This document shows, piece after piece, positions 9,065 to 16,508 of a stretch of 64,000 bases of DNA (its first letter is position 1; each line of letters opens with the position of its first letter). A program made the position numbers and the translations under genes. The notes under the pieces were generated by a model, which saw nothing but the letters and a program-made list of their open reading frames with translations, was not told the DNA's origin and did not search any database. Source of the stretch: Leeuwenhoekiella polynyae (GTDB lineage: Bacteria; Bacteroidota; Bacteroidia; Flavobacteriales; Flavobacteriaceae); assembly GCF_004104075.1 (NCBI RefSeq), contig NZ_QOVK01000001.1, forward strand, positions 726,420-790,419, given 5' to 3'.

Positions 9065-9161
9065 TAATAAACAAATAGAAGGGTTAATTATTGTTCAGCA
9101 TATAGATTAACTAAATTTTTCAGGAATATCTAAAAAAAGCCATTCCTTTTAAAAAGAGTTC

Positions 9162-9182
9162 AAGGTTTTGAAGCGAAACCTT
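9162..9182 (-). terminator. Weak candidate terminator after the DUF748-like gene
   Basis: AAGGTTT (9162-9168) pairs with AAACCTT (9176-9182). On the minus strand it is followed by a short T-run. It lies immediately after the stop of the DUF748-like gene. Seven base pairs only, so it is a modest call. Confidence 0.35.
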
Positions 9183-9188
9183 AGCGTG

Positions 9189-10376
9189 CTATACCGAATC
9201 TTGCTCTTTAGCTGCCTTGCGCTCTTCTCGTTCTTGTTGTCGTGCAGCTCTTCTGGCTTCCCTTTTTTCTTTACCGGTTAAGGTAGTTTCTTCCTTAAAA
9301 GCATCTTTAAACTCTATAGAATCGTCAGTTTCTCCCTTAAATGCTTTGATCCAGGCATTTTTTAAAATCCCTCCGATCGTTGGCCATACACCGGCTTTGA
9401 TATTATTTAAATCCCCGGAAAGTGGTATTTCGGTAGCTAAGGTATCGGTACGCTGATTTTTGAGTGCAAATTTGAAAAAGCCGATAAACCCTTCCCATAG
9501 GGTTTCCAAGAAACCATCTTCTTTGCCTATGAGTTTAGAATCTATTAACAGGGGCTTCATATAGCCTTTCAGGTAACCGTCTGCAATAGCGATCTCGCTG
9601 TAAAACTCTACCGTACCGCTGTCAAAATCTATTCCGGCATAATAGTTTGTAAAATCGTTAAGCGCTGTGGCATTGGCTTGTTGCAGGGAAAGCTCTATAT
9701 CCATATCAGGAATTTCTTTAAGGATGTTGAGCGCACCACCTAGTTGTACTTTTCCTCCACCAAAAGAAATTCCGGTCGCCTTAATAGGAGAGGGGAGCAC
9801 CCGATTTTGTTCTACCACGTTACGCAAATTGTCTGCGGTGAGTTCGAGATTTTCTATTGAAAGGTCCACGTTAGGGTCTGCAGCGAGTTGCACAAAAGCC
9901 AGTTTCCCATCGTGTACCTCAAAATGATTTATTTCGAGAGGAACAATATCTGTAATCGCTTTGGTCCAGTCTTCTACGTCGGCATCACCTTCTGATGCAG
10001 TTGCTTGCTGATCTTCAAAAACATAGATGATCTCCGGACTAAGCATCTTAATTTCAGAAACAATTTTACCTTTGAAGATTGATTTCCATTCCACCGAAAT
10101 ATCGGTTTTAGGAAAGTTTAAAAAAGGAACCTGCGTGTCTGCATTTACTTTGTTGAGGTAAAGACCATCAATGACATACGCCCCACGGTACAAAGAAATA
10201 TCTATATCTGCTACCTGACCGTAATAGCCCGGGATATCGGCCAATACTTTATTTATATAATTTTTAACCAGAGTGGGAAGATAAATTCTGAATGCAATTA
10301 AAAGTATGATCAGCACTATGGGAATCACATATCTTTTTTTCTTGTAGCGCGATCTTTTCGCCTCTGAATCTGCCAT
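9189..10376 (-). CDS. AsmA/DUF748-like envelope protein
   Basis: A 395-residue protein with a basic cytoplasmic N-terminus, one signal-anchor helix (about residues 17-35) and a long periplasmic part. The pattern after the helix (IPGYYGQVADIDISLYRGAYVIDGL) and the repeated strand segments match DUF748 proteins, a branch of the AsmA-like family of envelope proteins linked to lipid transport. The C-terminal 40 residues are highly charged (KEKREARRAARQQE), probably a flexible tail. It stands alone on the strand with gaps on both sides. A lipid-transport role is family inference. Confidence 0.75.
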   Translation of the reverse strand: MADSEAKRSRYKKKRYVIPIVLIILLIAFRIYLPTLVKNYINKVLADIPGYYGQVADIDISLYRGAYVIDGLYLNKVNADTQVPFLNFPKTDISVEWKSIFKGKIVSEIKMLSPEIIYVFEDQQATASEGDADVEDWTKAITDIVPLEINHFEVHDGKLAFVQLAADPNVDLSIENLELTADNLRNVVEQNRVLPSPIKATGISFGGGKVQLGGALNILKEIPDMDIELSLQQANATALNDFTNYYAGIDFDSGTVEFYSEIAIADGYLKGYMKPLLIDSKLIGKEDGFLETLWEGFIGFFKFALKNQRTDTLATEIPLSGDLNNIKAGVWPTIGGILKNAWIKAFKGETDDSIEFKDAFKEETTLTGKEKREARRAARQQEREERKAAKEQDSV

Positions 10377-10489
10377 GATGTAGCGTTTGAAGCTGCCAAG
10401 TTATTAAGCTTCTTAGAAAAATGTGCACTGCTTAACGGAATATTAAGCTTTAAGCGCGCTTTTAAATCGCCTAGGCAGACAACATGGTT

Positions 10490-10915
10490 TTAATCGAGGA
10501 TGAGTCGTATGTTTTTATGGTCTGCAAATAGATCGAGTAGAATCTTAAAAAGTGTTTCTCCCTGATCATTTTCTAATGCGGTTATCTTGTTATGTACCCA
10601 TTGGATGTTATAGGGATTACGGATATCAGTTTTATTGGCACCGCCAAAGGGTTCAATACCCCGAGGTAGTTTACTCTGATAGAAATCCCGAGTGGCTTCG
10701 AAGCCCAAGTCTTGTTTGCTTTTATGTGCATGCTTCCAAATTAACACTACCGGATGCTTCCCAAAACCGGAATAGAGTACATCATTGAGTGCATCCAGAT
10801 TGTGTGTCGGTTTCCAATTCGGAAGAAAAGGCATCACTTGATACAGATCTATATAAAAACCTTCTAGAGAATTAAAGCGAGCAGCGTTTAAGGTATAGAC
10901 CTTGGGCTTTTGCAT
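10490..10915 (-). CDS. Barstar-family protein carrying an in-frame repeat insertion
   Basis: A 141-residue cytoplasmic protein resembling barstar, the barnase inhibitor: a helix with FYIDLYQ, the NLDALNDVL segment at 39-47, the strand VVLIWKHA at 56-63, and a C-terminal helix TLFKILLDLF with final strand IRLILD. Residues 82-96 (LPRGIEPFGGANKT region) are encoded by a 45-base repeat also present elsewhere in the window. Removing it joins FYQS to TDIRN in frame, a more usual barstar length. No ribonuclease gene is next to it, so it may inhibit an unlinked or incoming RNase. Function after the insertion is unknown. Confidence 0.75.
   Translation of the reverse strand: MQKPKVYTLNAARFNSLEGFYIDLYQVMPFLPNWKPTHNLDALNDVLYSGFGKHPVVLIWKHAHKSKQDLGFEATRDFYQSKLPRGIEPFGGANKTDIRNPYNIQWVHNKITALENDQGETLFKILLDLFADHKNIRLILD
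10630..10674 (-). repeat. Short copy of a dispersed palindromic repeat, inside a coding sequence
   Basis: 45 bases running from TTTTATTGGC to GTAGTTTAC on the plus strand. The same two ends flank the longer copy at 26232-26355. The short copy equals the long one with the 79 bases between two CCCCGAGG sequences removed. It is exactly 15 codons and is read through in the barstar-like gene. Confidence 0.8.
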
Positions 10916-10935
10916 GGCGTTTAGAGCGTTAGATT

Positions 10936-11571
10936 TTAATTAGATAATTCTGAATAAGTATAGTACTCATTCAAGTATGAAAGGTATTGTATGGCTATTA
11001 TGAGTCTCCAATAATTAGCTTTAAAAGCTATAGTTCGCTGCTCATCATAATTGATTATTAAGCTTCTAAATATAAATGATGGAGGTAGATCACCTGCAGC
11101 TAAAACCTTACTCACATAGGTTTTTACATCTTTGTCAGAAAGCCTTTTTAGTAGAGCGAGATACTTTCCTGAGGTATTAATAGAGAAGGAATTATAAATA
11201 ATGGGTTCATCAAATCTCACGCCGTTATAGGATCTATAAGCTGTTGCCTTACTATTTACCCATAACTCTTTTTTTGTAGACAGCGAGAGCCTATTGAGTT
11301 GTTCTTTAAGTTCAACTTTGTCGAAAAGAATTTTGGTTATAGAGTCTGGTCTTAGTGCTGTATATTGAAAAAATCGCAAGTAAGAAGTATTGAGATTGGT
11401 TTGTGGTTTTTTTATACCAGTTTCAAAGTAGTCTACCAGTGTATTCATTTCTGAAGCTTCAGTGTGATCAAATCCCTGATGTAAAAGCATCTTTTTTACA
11501 GAAGTTCTTTGAGATGAGCACGAAGTGAAAATAACAACTAGTATTAGTAAGAGTGAGCGTTTCATTTTCAA
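10936..11571 (-). CDS. Predicted lipoprotein of unknown function
   Basis: A 211-residue exported protein with a lipobox ending at Cys18 (IFTSC). The mature part is mixed helical and has no motif I know. It lies 20 bases upstream of the barstar-like gene on the same strand, so the two may be co-transcribed, although a secreted lipoprotein and a cytoplasmic inhibitor do not make an obvious pair. Codon use and base composition look like the surroundings. Confidence 0.6.
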   Translation of the reverse strand: MKMKRSLLLILVVIFTSCSSQRTSVKKMLLHQGFDHTEASEMNTLVDYFETGIKKPQTNLNTSYLRFFQYTALRPDSITKILFDKVELKEQLNRLSLSTKKELWVNSKATAYRSYNGVRFDEPIIYNSFSINTSGKYLALLKRLSDKDVKTYVSKVLAAGDLPPSFIFRSLIINYDEQRTIAFKANYWRLIIAIQYLSYLNEYYTYSELSN

Positions 11572-11634
11572 AGCGAGAAATACCTTATATGTTTTAACAA
11601 GTATAGTATTTTAAAAGTGAAAAAGGACCTACAA

Positions 11635-11973
11635 TCAAACACCAACCTCCGGTTGTTTTTTAGGATCGCTATCTTCTATTATGATCTCTGGGGCCTGCCT
11701 TTCCCAGGATCTTTTGAAATAGTAGTAGAGTAAATAGGTACAGGCAATACCAAAAGGAAGGAGCATCAGACTCAGCAGAAAATCATTGATCGTATCAAAA
11801 TAACCCGGAGCAATAAGCTCTATAAAAATACCTAATAGTATGCCTGAAACAACAGCACCCACATAATAGGCAACAATGCCCAGCATGGCAAAACCCCATT
11901 TGCTTTTACCGTGAGCTTCTGCTAATTGATAATAGTATTTTCCGATCCAGTAGAGTAAAATTAATCCGATCAT
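11635..11973 (-). CDS. Small predicted membrane protein
   Basis: A 112-residue protein with a short N-terminal hydrophobic segment and two clear membrane helices (about residues 27-53 and 64-86), then a charged C-terminus ending in Asp/Lys/Pro-rich residues. No family is recognised. It is 63 bases upstream of the lipoprotein gene on the same strand. Confidence 0.55.
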   Translation of the reverse strand: MIGLILLYWIGKYYYQLAEAHGKSKWGFAMLGIVAYYVGAVVSGILLGIFIELIAPGYFDTINDFLLSLMLLPFGIACTYLLYYYFKRSWERQAPEIIIEDSDPKKQPEVGV

Positions 11974-12092
11974 AGAGGGTGTCTGCTTGTTTTTTTAATC
12001 TTTTGAAAAGTGTAGCTCTTCGCTGCACAACCCTGGTATTCTTGAGCGGTTAACAATGGAATCATGCAGCTTGTTCTTCTTCAATAAGAAAA

Positions 12093-12695
12093 CTAGTTTA
12101 GTTCTTCAATTATAATATCCTTCCATTTCACTTTTATTCCACCTCCTGAATGAATTTGTAAAGCGATAGAACCCACTCCTTTCCCAATTTTATCATCAGC
12201 AATTGAAACCATTTCCTCACCGTTTAGCCAGGAAGTTAATTCATTACCTACCACTCTAATTTTCATAGCATTCCATTCTCCTTCTTTTAATACCTCTTCT
12301 TTTTCAGCAGTTGGTTTAATCAGCCATCCTCTGCCGTAAGACTCGTAGACACCACCTGTGTGCATTCCTTTTGGAGCCACTTCTACCTGCCAACCTGAAA
12401 CTTTAGTCCCTTCAATTGTAGAACGAATAAAAACTCCGCTATTACCGTCTGCTTCTTGCTTAAATTTTAAGGTTAGAACATAATCTTTGTACTGTTTATC
12501 TGTTGCCAAATAACCGTATTCTTGATCCGGGCCACTTTCACAAACCAATAAACCATCCTCAACATACCATTTTTCAGTACCATAGTTTGTCCAACCCTCT
12601 AAATTCGTTCCATTGAACAACGACTTTTTCTGAGCATGCAATTGAAATCCGTAACTGAAAATCATCATTAAAGCTGCTAAAACTATTTTTCTCAT
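12093..12695 (-). CDS. DUF1080 (3-keto-disaccharide hydrolase domain) secreted protein
   Basis: A 200-residue exported protein with a signal peptide (residues 1-21, ending LHA-Q). It is a single DUF1080 domain: SLFNGTNLEGW at the start, WYVEDGLLVCESG, then YVLTLKFKQEADGNSGVFIRS and a late IALQIHSGGGIKVKWKDIIIEEL. Those are the usual marks of this concanavalin-like fold family, which includes 3-keto-glycoside hydrolases. The domain covers the whole mature protein. It likely acts on sugars in the periplasm, though many members are uncharacterised. No glycoside operon surrounds it. Confidence 0.85.
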   Translation of the reverse strand: MRKIVLAALMMIFSYGFQLHAQKKSLFNGTNLEGWTNYGTEKWYVEDGLLVCESGPDQEYGYLATDKQYKDYVLTLKFKQEADGNSGVFIRSTIEGTKVSGWQVEVAPKGMHTGGVYESYGRGWLIKPTAEKEEVLKEGEWNAMKIRVVGNELTSWLNGEEMVSIADDKIGKGVGSIALQIHSGGGIKVKWKDIIIEELN

Positions 12696-12729
12696 TTTAC
12701 TCTATTTTTTACTTGATAACCGACATTTA

Positions 12730-12813
12730 AATGCTCCGAGATTTGTCTCGTTCAGTTTAATGCTTCGCGGGCCTGCCTTTGTCGGCAGACAGGCTTGCGC
12801 CGAAGTAGTTTAC
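12730..12813 (-). repeat. Diverged copy of the dispersed palindromic repeat, intergenic
   Basis: Bases 12759-12813 align without gaps to 26301-26355 over 55 positions with few changes, including the hairpin core CTGCC...GGCAG and the GTAGTTTAC end. The left part (12730-12750) aligns with 26258-26278 at about 16 of 21 positions. The TTGGC-CCGCC outer left arm is not recognisable here, so this copy is degraded or of another subtype. It lies upstream of the DUF1080 gene. Confidence 0.7.
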
Positions 12814-13221
12814 TAATTCGTAAATTACGAATATTTTTCACTTAAATCTTAAACACTAACATTTCTATGTATCACATCTGCTAACCAGAGATATCAGGAA
12901 GTTTCCTGATTATCATTACTAATGATACATCGTATCAATCAAGTACCCTTACGGAATTCCCTATTCCCTCTAAAAATAATGCCACTTCAAGCAGTATTTG
13001 CTTTCCGTTTCTTCCAAGTTCAGGTCTCTTTTCGTTGGGTGCAAGGTGTACTTTTGAAGAACTGCATCCCTTGATTGGGGAACGTTGCGATTACGTGAAA
13101 ACCCGTAATACCGAACCAAACCCCTGAAATTTTCGATTGAGTATATAAAAACAAGAGGTCTTACTACTCGTTTTTTGAAAGGAGGAGCTTAAAAAGTTCA
13201 ATAAGCCTAATCGCCTCAAGG
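12814..13221. other. Intergenic region with three adjacent palindromes
   Basis: No protein-coding gene seen. Three palindromes follow one another: ATCAGGAA-GT-TTCCTGAT (12893-12910), TATCATTA-C-TAATGATA (12911-12927) and TGATAC-ATC-GTATCA (12923-12937). They could be protein binding sites or a folded RNA. Nothing else recognisable was found between them and the next gene. Confidence 0.5.
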
Positions 13222-13620
13222 TTAAAGATAGGATTTTACGAGTTTTTCTATGATTATGTTTATACGATTCCTTTCTTCCTCCTGAGTAGAATCTAATACG
13301 CGTAATTGTATGCAGGTGTAATCATTGATTAATTTTACAACCAAGAAATATCTAGAGTTTTTGATATGACTTCGATTTATAGAAATTTTTGTTGGTTGTA
13401 TTATAGAACTTTCTTTTTTTGATTTAAAAGGATCCCAAGAACTGACCACTTGTAAAGCTTCTGGATTATTTGATTTTAATTGGTTCATTAACGGAGTTAT
13501 GTCAACAAAATCTATTTTTTTCTCAATTTCATTTTGATAAAATGAACTGACTAGAATACGATTGGCTTTATTTACCGCTCTATTGGTAAAACTTTGATTT
13601 CCTGAATACTGTAAATGCAT
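13222..13620 (-). CDS. Hypothetical cytoplasmic protein
   Basis: A 132-residue protein with no signal peptide or membrane helix. It has an N-terminal mixed region, a helix around DITPLMNQLKS, and a C-terminal alpha/beta-looking half ending EEERNRINIIIEKLVKSYL. I recognise no family. It is isolated, with about 400 bases free on one side and nearly 1 kb on the other, and lies in the most AT-rich, gene-poor part of the window. It could be accessory or recently acquired DNA. Confidence 0.45.
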   Translation of the reverse strand: MHLQYSGNQSFTNRAVNKANRILVSSFYQNEIEKKIDFVDITPLMNQLKSNNPEALQVVSSWDPFKSKKESSIIQPTKISINRSHIKNSRYFLVVKLINDYTCIQLRVLDSTQEEERNRINIIIEKLVKSYL

Positions 13621-14583
13621 ACTGTTGCGATTTGAGGTTTATAAACGTAAACAATTAGAGTCTAAAGTTAACATTTAAAGCGCTGAATTTCAGTTAAATA
13701 AAGTTTGTGTTGCGAAATTTTTATATATGAAAGAATAGCTTATTGTAATGATAATTTATCTTTTTAGAAGAGTAGTTTTGAAAGAATTTTATGTGATTCA
13801 CAATATTTTAAGATTTTCAGAATCAACTGTTTTTCTTGTGCATGATTGAAAATTCTTCCTAATCGTGTTGGCAGCTCTTAAAAAGAAAATTTTAAAGCAC
13901 GATAATTTGTCTAATCTATTATAGATGATCCCTTGTCTTGTGTTCTTGAGAAAAAGTGTGAGTAAAAAGGCTATTAACCTTACTTCCTATCTAATGAGGG
14001 GTGACAAAGATTAATTTCTTCTAAAATATTTTTATAAACGAGACATTTAGCACCAGCAAAATTCTTTCCGTAATACTAGTTTTTAGATTGTATTAATGAG
14101 GCAATTTTAGCGTGTCGTAAGCACTAGAACTTCTTAGAAATATATCTTCTTACAGGTTAGAGAGTCGTTTGAAATTCTATTGATAAACTTGATTTACTTT
14201 CTAATAGAATATTTTAAATTCATTCAAAAAATGGATAAAAATAGGGGCAGAAATACAGAACTTGTTTTTTGAAGTCAAAACAATATAAAAAAGAATTTTT
14301 ATACCTAGTAATGGACAAACCCTATAAAACTATATAATTGATTAAATGAATCCGTTTTTTTTGAACTATAGTATTGTGAGACGTTTAACGGTATTGCTAC
14401 ATTTTTTCCACAAAACTTTGTCAATTTAAATAACATAAGAAATGAAATGTGCCGTAGTGCATATGAAAAAGGAGATTTTTAGATTTAAAGAATTTAAAAA
14501 AGTATGATTGAAATATGCTATAATGGTAATTTTACTCCTCTGAAAATGGCTATTTCCTAAAAATACATTTACAGTATTTATCC
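13621..14583. other. AT-rich gene desert upstream of the FecI-type sigma gene
   Basis: About 960 bases with no convincing gene on either strand. Only short open frames without family features occur. It probably holds the promoter of the sigma factor gene, but no good TTG/TAnnTTTG pair was found. It may include decayed sequence. Confidence 0.5.
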
Positions 14584-15165
14584 GTGTTGTATTTTGCGTT
14601 TTCTCAATTATCTTTAACAATTAAATCTGATAGAACCTATTTGAATACTAATGAAGCTTTCATAAAATCTGTTTTCCAAAAGGAATATAAGGCGTTATGT
14701 ATTTATGCATATGGGTATCTACTTGATAAGGATGATGCACAAGATATTGTACAAGATGTTTTTGTTAGATTATTAGAGTCCGATAATTTAGATCATATAA
14801 ATAATCTCAAAGCATATATAAAAACAAGTATTTATCACAGTTGTTTAAAAGAAATGCGTAATAAATCAAAAACCAACTCTTTAACTCCTGTAGAAGATCG
14901 CATCGCTTCAATAGCTCTTACCCAAGAAGCAAAGTTTATAAAAGAAGAGGAGTCTCAGCTTCTTTTGAACGAATTGCAGTTATTACCAAAAGAATGTCGT
15001 AAAGCGTTTGAGCTTTGTGTTTTGTACGGATATAAATACACAGAAGCAGCAGATAGTCTCAACATTTCTAAAAATACCATCAAAACACAAATTAAAAAAG
15101 CATATAAGATCTTACGTGAGTCGATGAGGATTGCTCAGGTTTTATGGTTGTTTGCTGGCTTTTAA
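14584..15165 (+). CDS. ECF-type RNA polymerase sigma-70 factor (FecI-like)
   Basis: Sigma region 2 is clear (YKALCIYAYGYLLDKDDAQDIVQDVF), as is region 4 (LPKECRKAFELCVLYGYKYTEAADSLNISKNTIKTQ). There is no in-frame ATG before region 2. The frame opens with GTG at 14584, and a TTG at 14641 would give an N-terminus of more usual length for short FecI-like factors; the start is therefore open. It is followed by a FecR anti-sigma gene and a SusC gene with an STN domain. It is the standard trans-envelope signalling set that switches on its own SusCD locus when substrate binds. Confidence 0.9.
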   Translation: MLYFAFSQLSLTIKSDRTYLNTNEAFIKSVFQKEYKALCIYAYGYLLDKDDAQDIVQDVFVRLLESDNLDHINNLKAYIKTSIYHSCLKEMRNKSKTNSLTPVEDRIASIALTQEAKFIKEEESQLLLNELQLLPKECRKAFELCVLYGYKYTEAADSLNISKNTIKTQIKKAYKILRESMRIAQVLWLFAGF

Positions 15166-15266
15166 ATGTTAAATTTTTACTTTTTGTAAATATTTTAGGA
15201 ATTCGAGTCACCCCAAAGTAATTCCTCCGGCTCTTATTAGTAGAACCCTTAATTAAAGTGGTTACT

Positions 15267-16421
15267 ATGCAAGGAGAACTAGATATTCTGATAAAGAAAC
15301 TCAACGGTAGTTTAAATTCCAAGGAAGCGGTTTTATTTGACAACTGGATTAACCAATCTGTTGAAAATAAAAAGTTTTACGAGAAACTACTTTTGCTTAA
15401 ATCACAAGGAGGTGATTTACAAGAGTTACATAATCTTGATACCCACAACGCCTGGGAAGCGGTTTTAAATAAGGTTGAAAGTCGCAAGACTGTTGTTCAA
15501 ATGCCAGTTCATAAAAAGTTGAGCTTTTGGCATTACGCTGCTGTTGCCGCTGTAGCCGGTATATTGATTACTTTAAATTTTGTGTATCGTCCGTTTAAAA
15601 ATGTTACAGACTATACGAATACACTGAGTATAGAGACTGAAGACGGAGCAATAGAAGTTATTGAGTCAGAAAGCAGTATCCAACTATTTGATGAAGCCGG
15701 AACACAAATCGCATCTCAACAAGCGGACACCTTAAGCTATAAATTTTCACAAGCTAAAAAAGCAATTGCTTACAATACTTTGAATGTGCCCCATGGTAAT
15801 ACGTTTACTTTAAAACTAGGTGATGGTTCTGTTGTGCGTCTTAATGCAGGAAGCCGACTTACTTATCCGGTTAATTTTAAACCGGGACAAGAGCGTTTGC
15901 TTTCGTTAAAAGGAGAGGCCTATTTTATGGTGAGTAAAAGCAAAAAACAGCCTTTTATTATAAATACACATGGAGTTAATGTAGAGGTACTGGGAACATC
16001 CTTTAATATCAATTCCTATAGTGAAGATAACACTGTGGCAGTAGCTCTTGTTGAAGGTTCTGTCAAAATGTATGATGATTTAGATAAAGACTCTCAATCA
16101 ATTATACTTTCACCAAATCAATTAGGATTGTATACCAAACAAGAAGCAACTCTACACGTAACCGATGCTGATATGTGGGAGCATACAGCTTGGTTAGCTG
16201 GACGTTTAATTATAAGAGATGCTTCATTCTCTGATATCCTAAAGAAAATCGAACGTAAATACGGTGTGAGGGTAATCAATAAAAACACTACGATTAAAGA
16301 GGAACGTTTTAACGCCAGTTTTGATGTAGAAACCGTAACCGAAGTGTTGGAAGCGTTTGCTATAGATACCCCATTCAATTTTACGTATAAAGATAATATG
16401 ATAACAATAACAGATATATAA
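15267..16421 (+). CDS. FecR-family anti-sigma factor
   Basis: About 384 residues. The N-terminal 80 residues are cytoplasmic and should bind the sigma factor. One membrane helix follows (AAVAAVAGILITLNF, about residues 88-107). The periplasmic part holds the FecR domain (VPHGNTFTLKLGDGSVVRLNAGSRLTYP and later GEAYFMVSKSKKQPFIINT), and a DUF4974-type end (SFSDILKKIERKYGV, FNASFDVETVTEVL). GTG at 15258 would add three residues; the ATG at 15267 is chosen. It receives the signal from the STN domain of the downstream SusC. Confidence 0.93.
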   Translation: MQGELDILIKKLNGSLNSKEAVLFDNWINQSVENKKFYEKLLLLKSQGGDLQELHNLDTHNAWEAVLNKVESRKTVVQMPVHKKLSFWHYAAVAAVAGILITLNFVYRPFKNVTDYTNTLSIETEDGAIEVIESESSIQLFDEAGTQIASQQADTLSYKFSQAKKAIAYNTLNVPHGNTFTLKLGDGSVVRLNAGSRLTYPVNFKPGQERLLSLKGEAYFMVSKSKKQPFIINTHGVNVEVLGTSFNINSYSEDNTVAVALVEGSVKMYDDLDKDSQSIILSPNQLGLYTKQEATLHVTDADMWEHTAWLAGRLIIRDASFSDILKKIERKYGVRVINKNTTIKEERFNASFDVETVTEVLEAFAIDTPFNFTYKDNMITITDI

Positions 16422-16508
16422 AAAAGGATCAGGAAATGCGTCAACATTCCCTGATCTAATAAATGTAAGTCAACTAGTTCAAATTAATTAACCTAACACT
16501 GTAAATGT

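Noticed and set aside
14426..14620. A 64-residue frame on the minus strand in the gene desert
   Set aside because: No conserved features, and it overlaps the beginning of the sigma factor gene.
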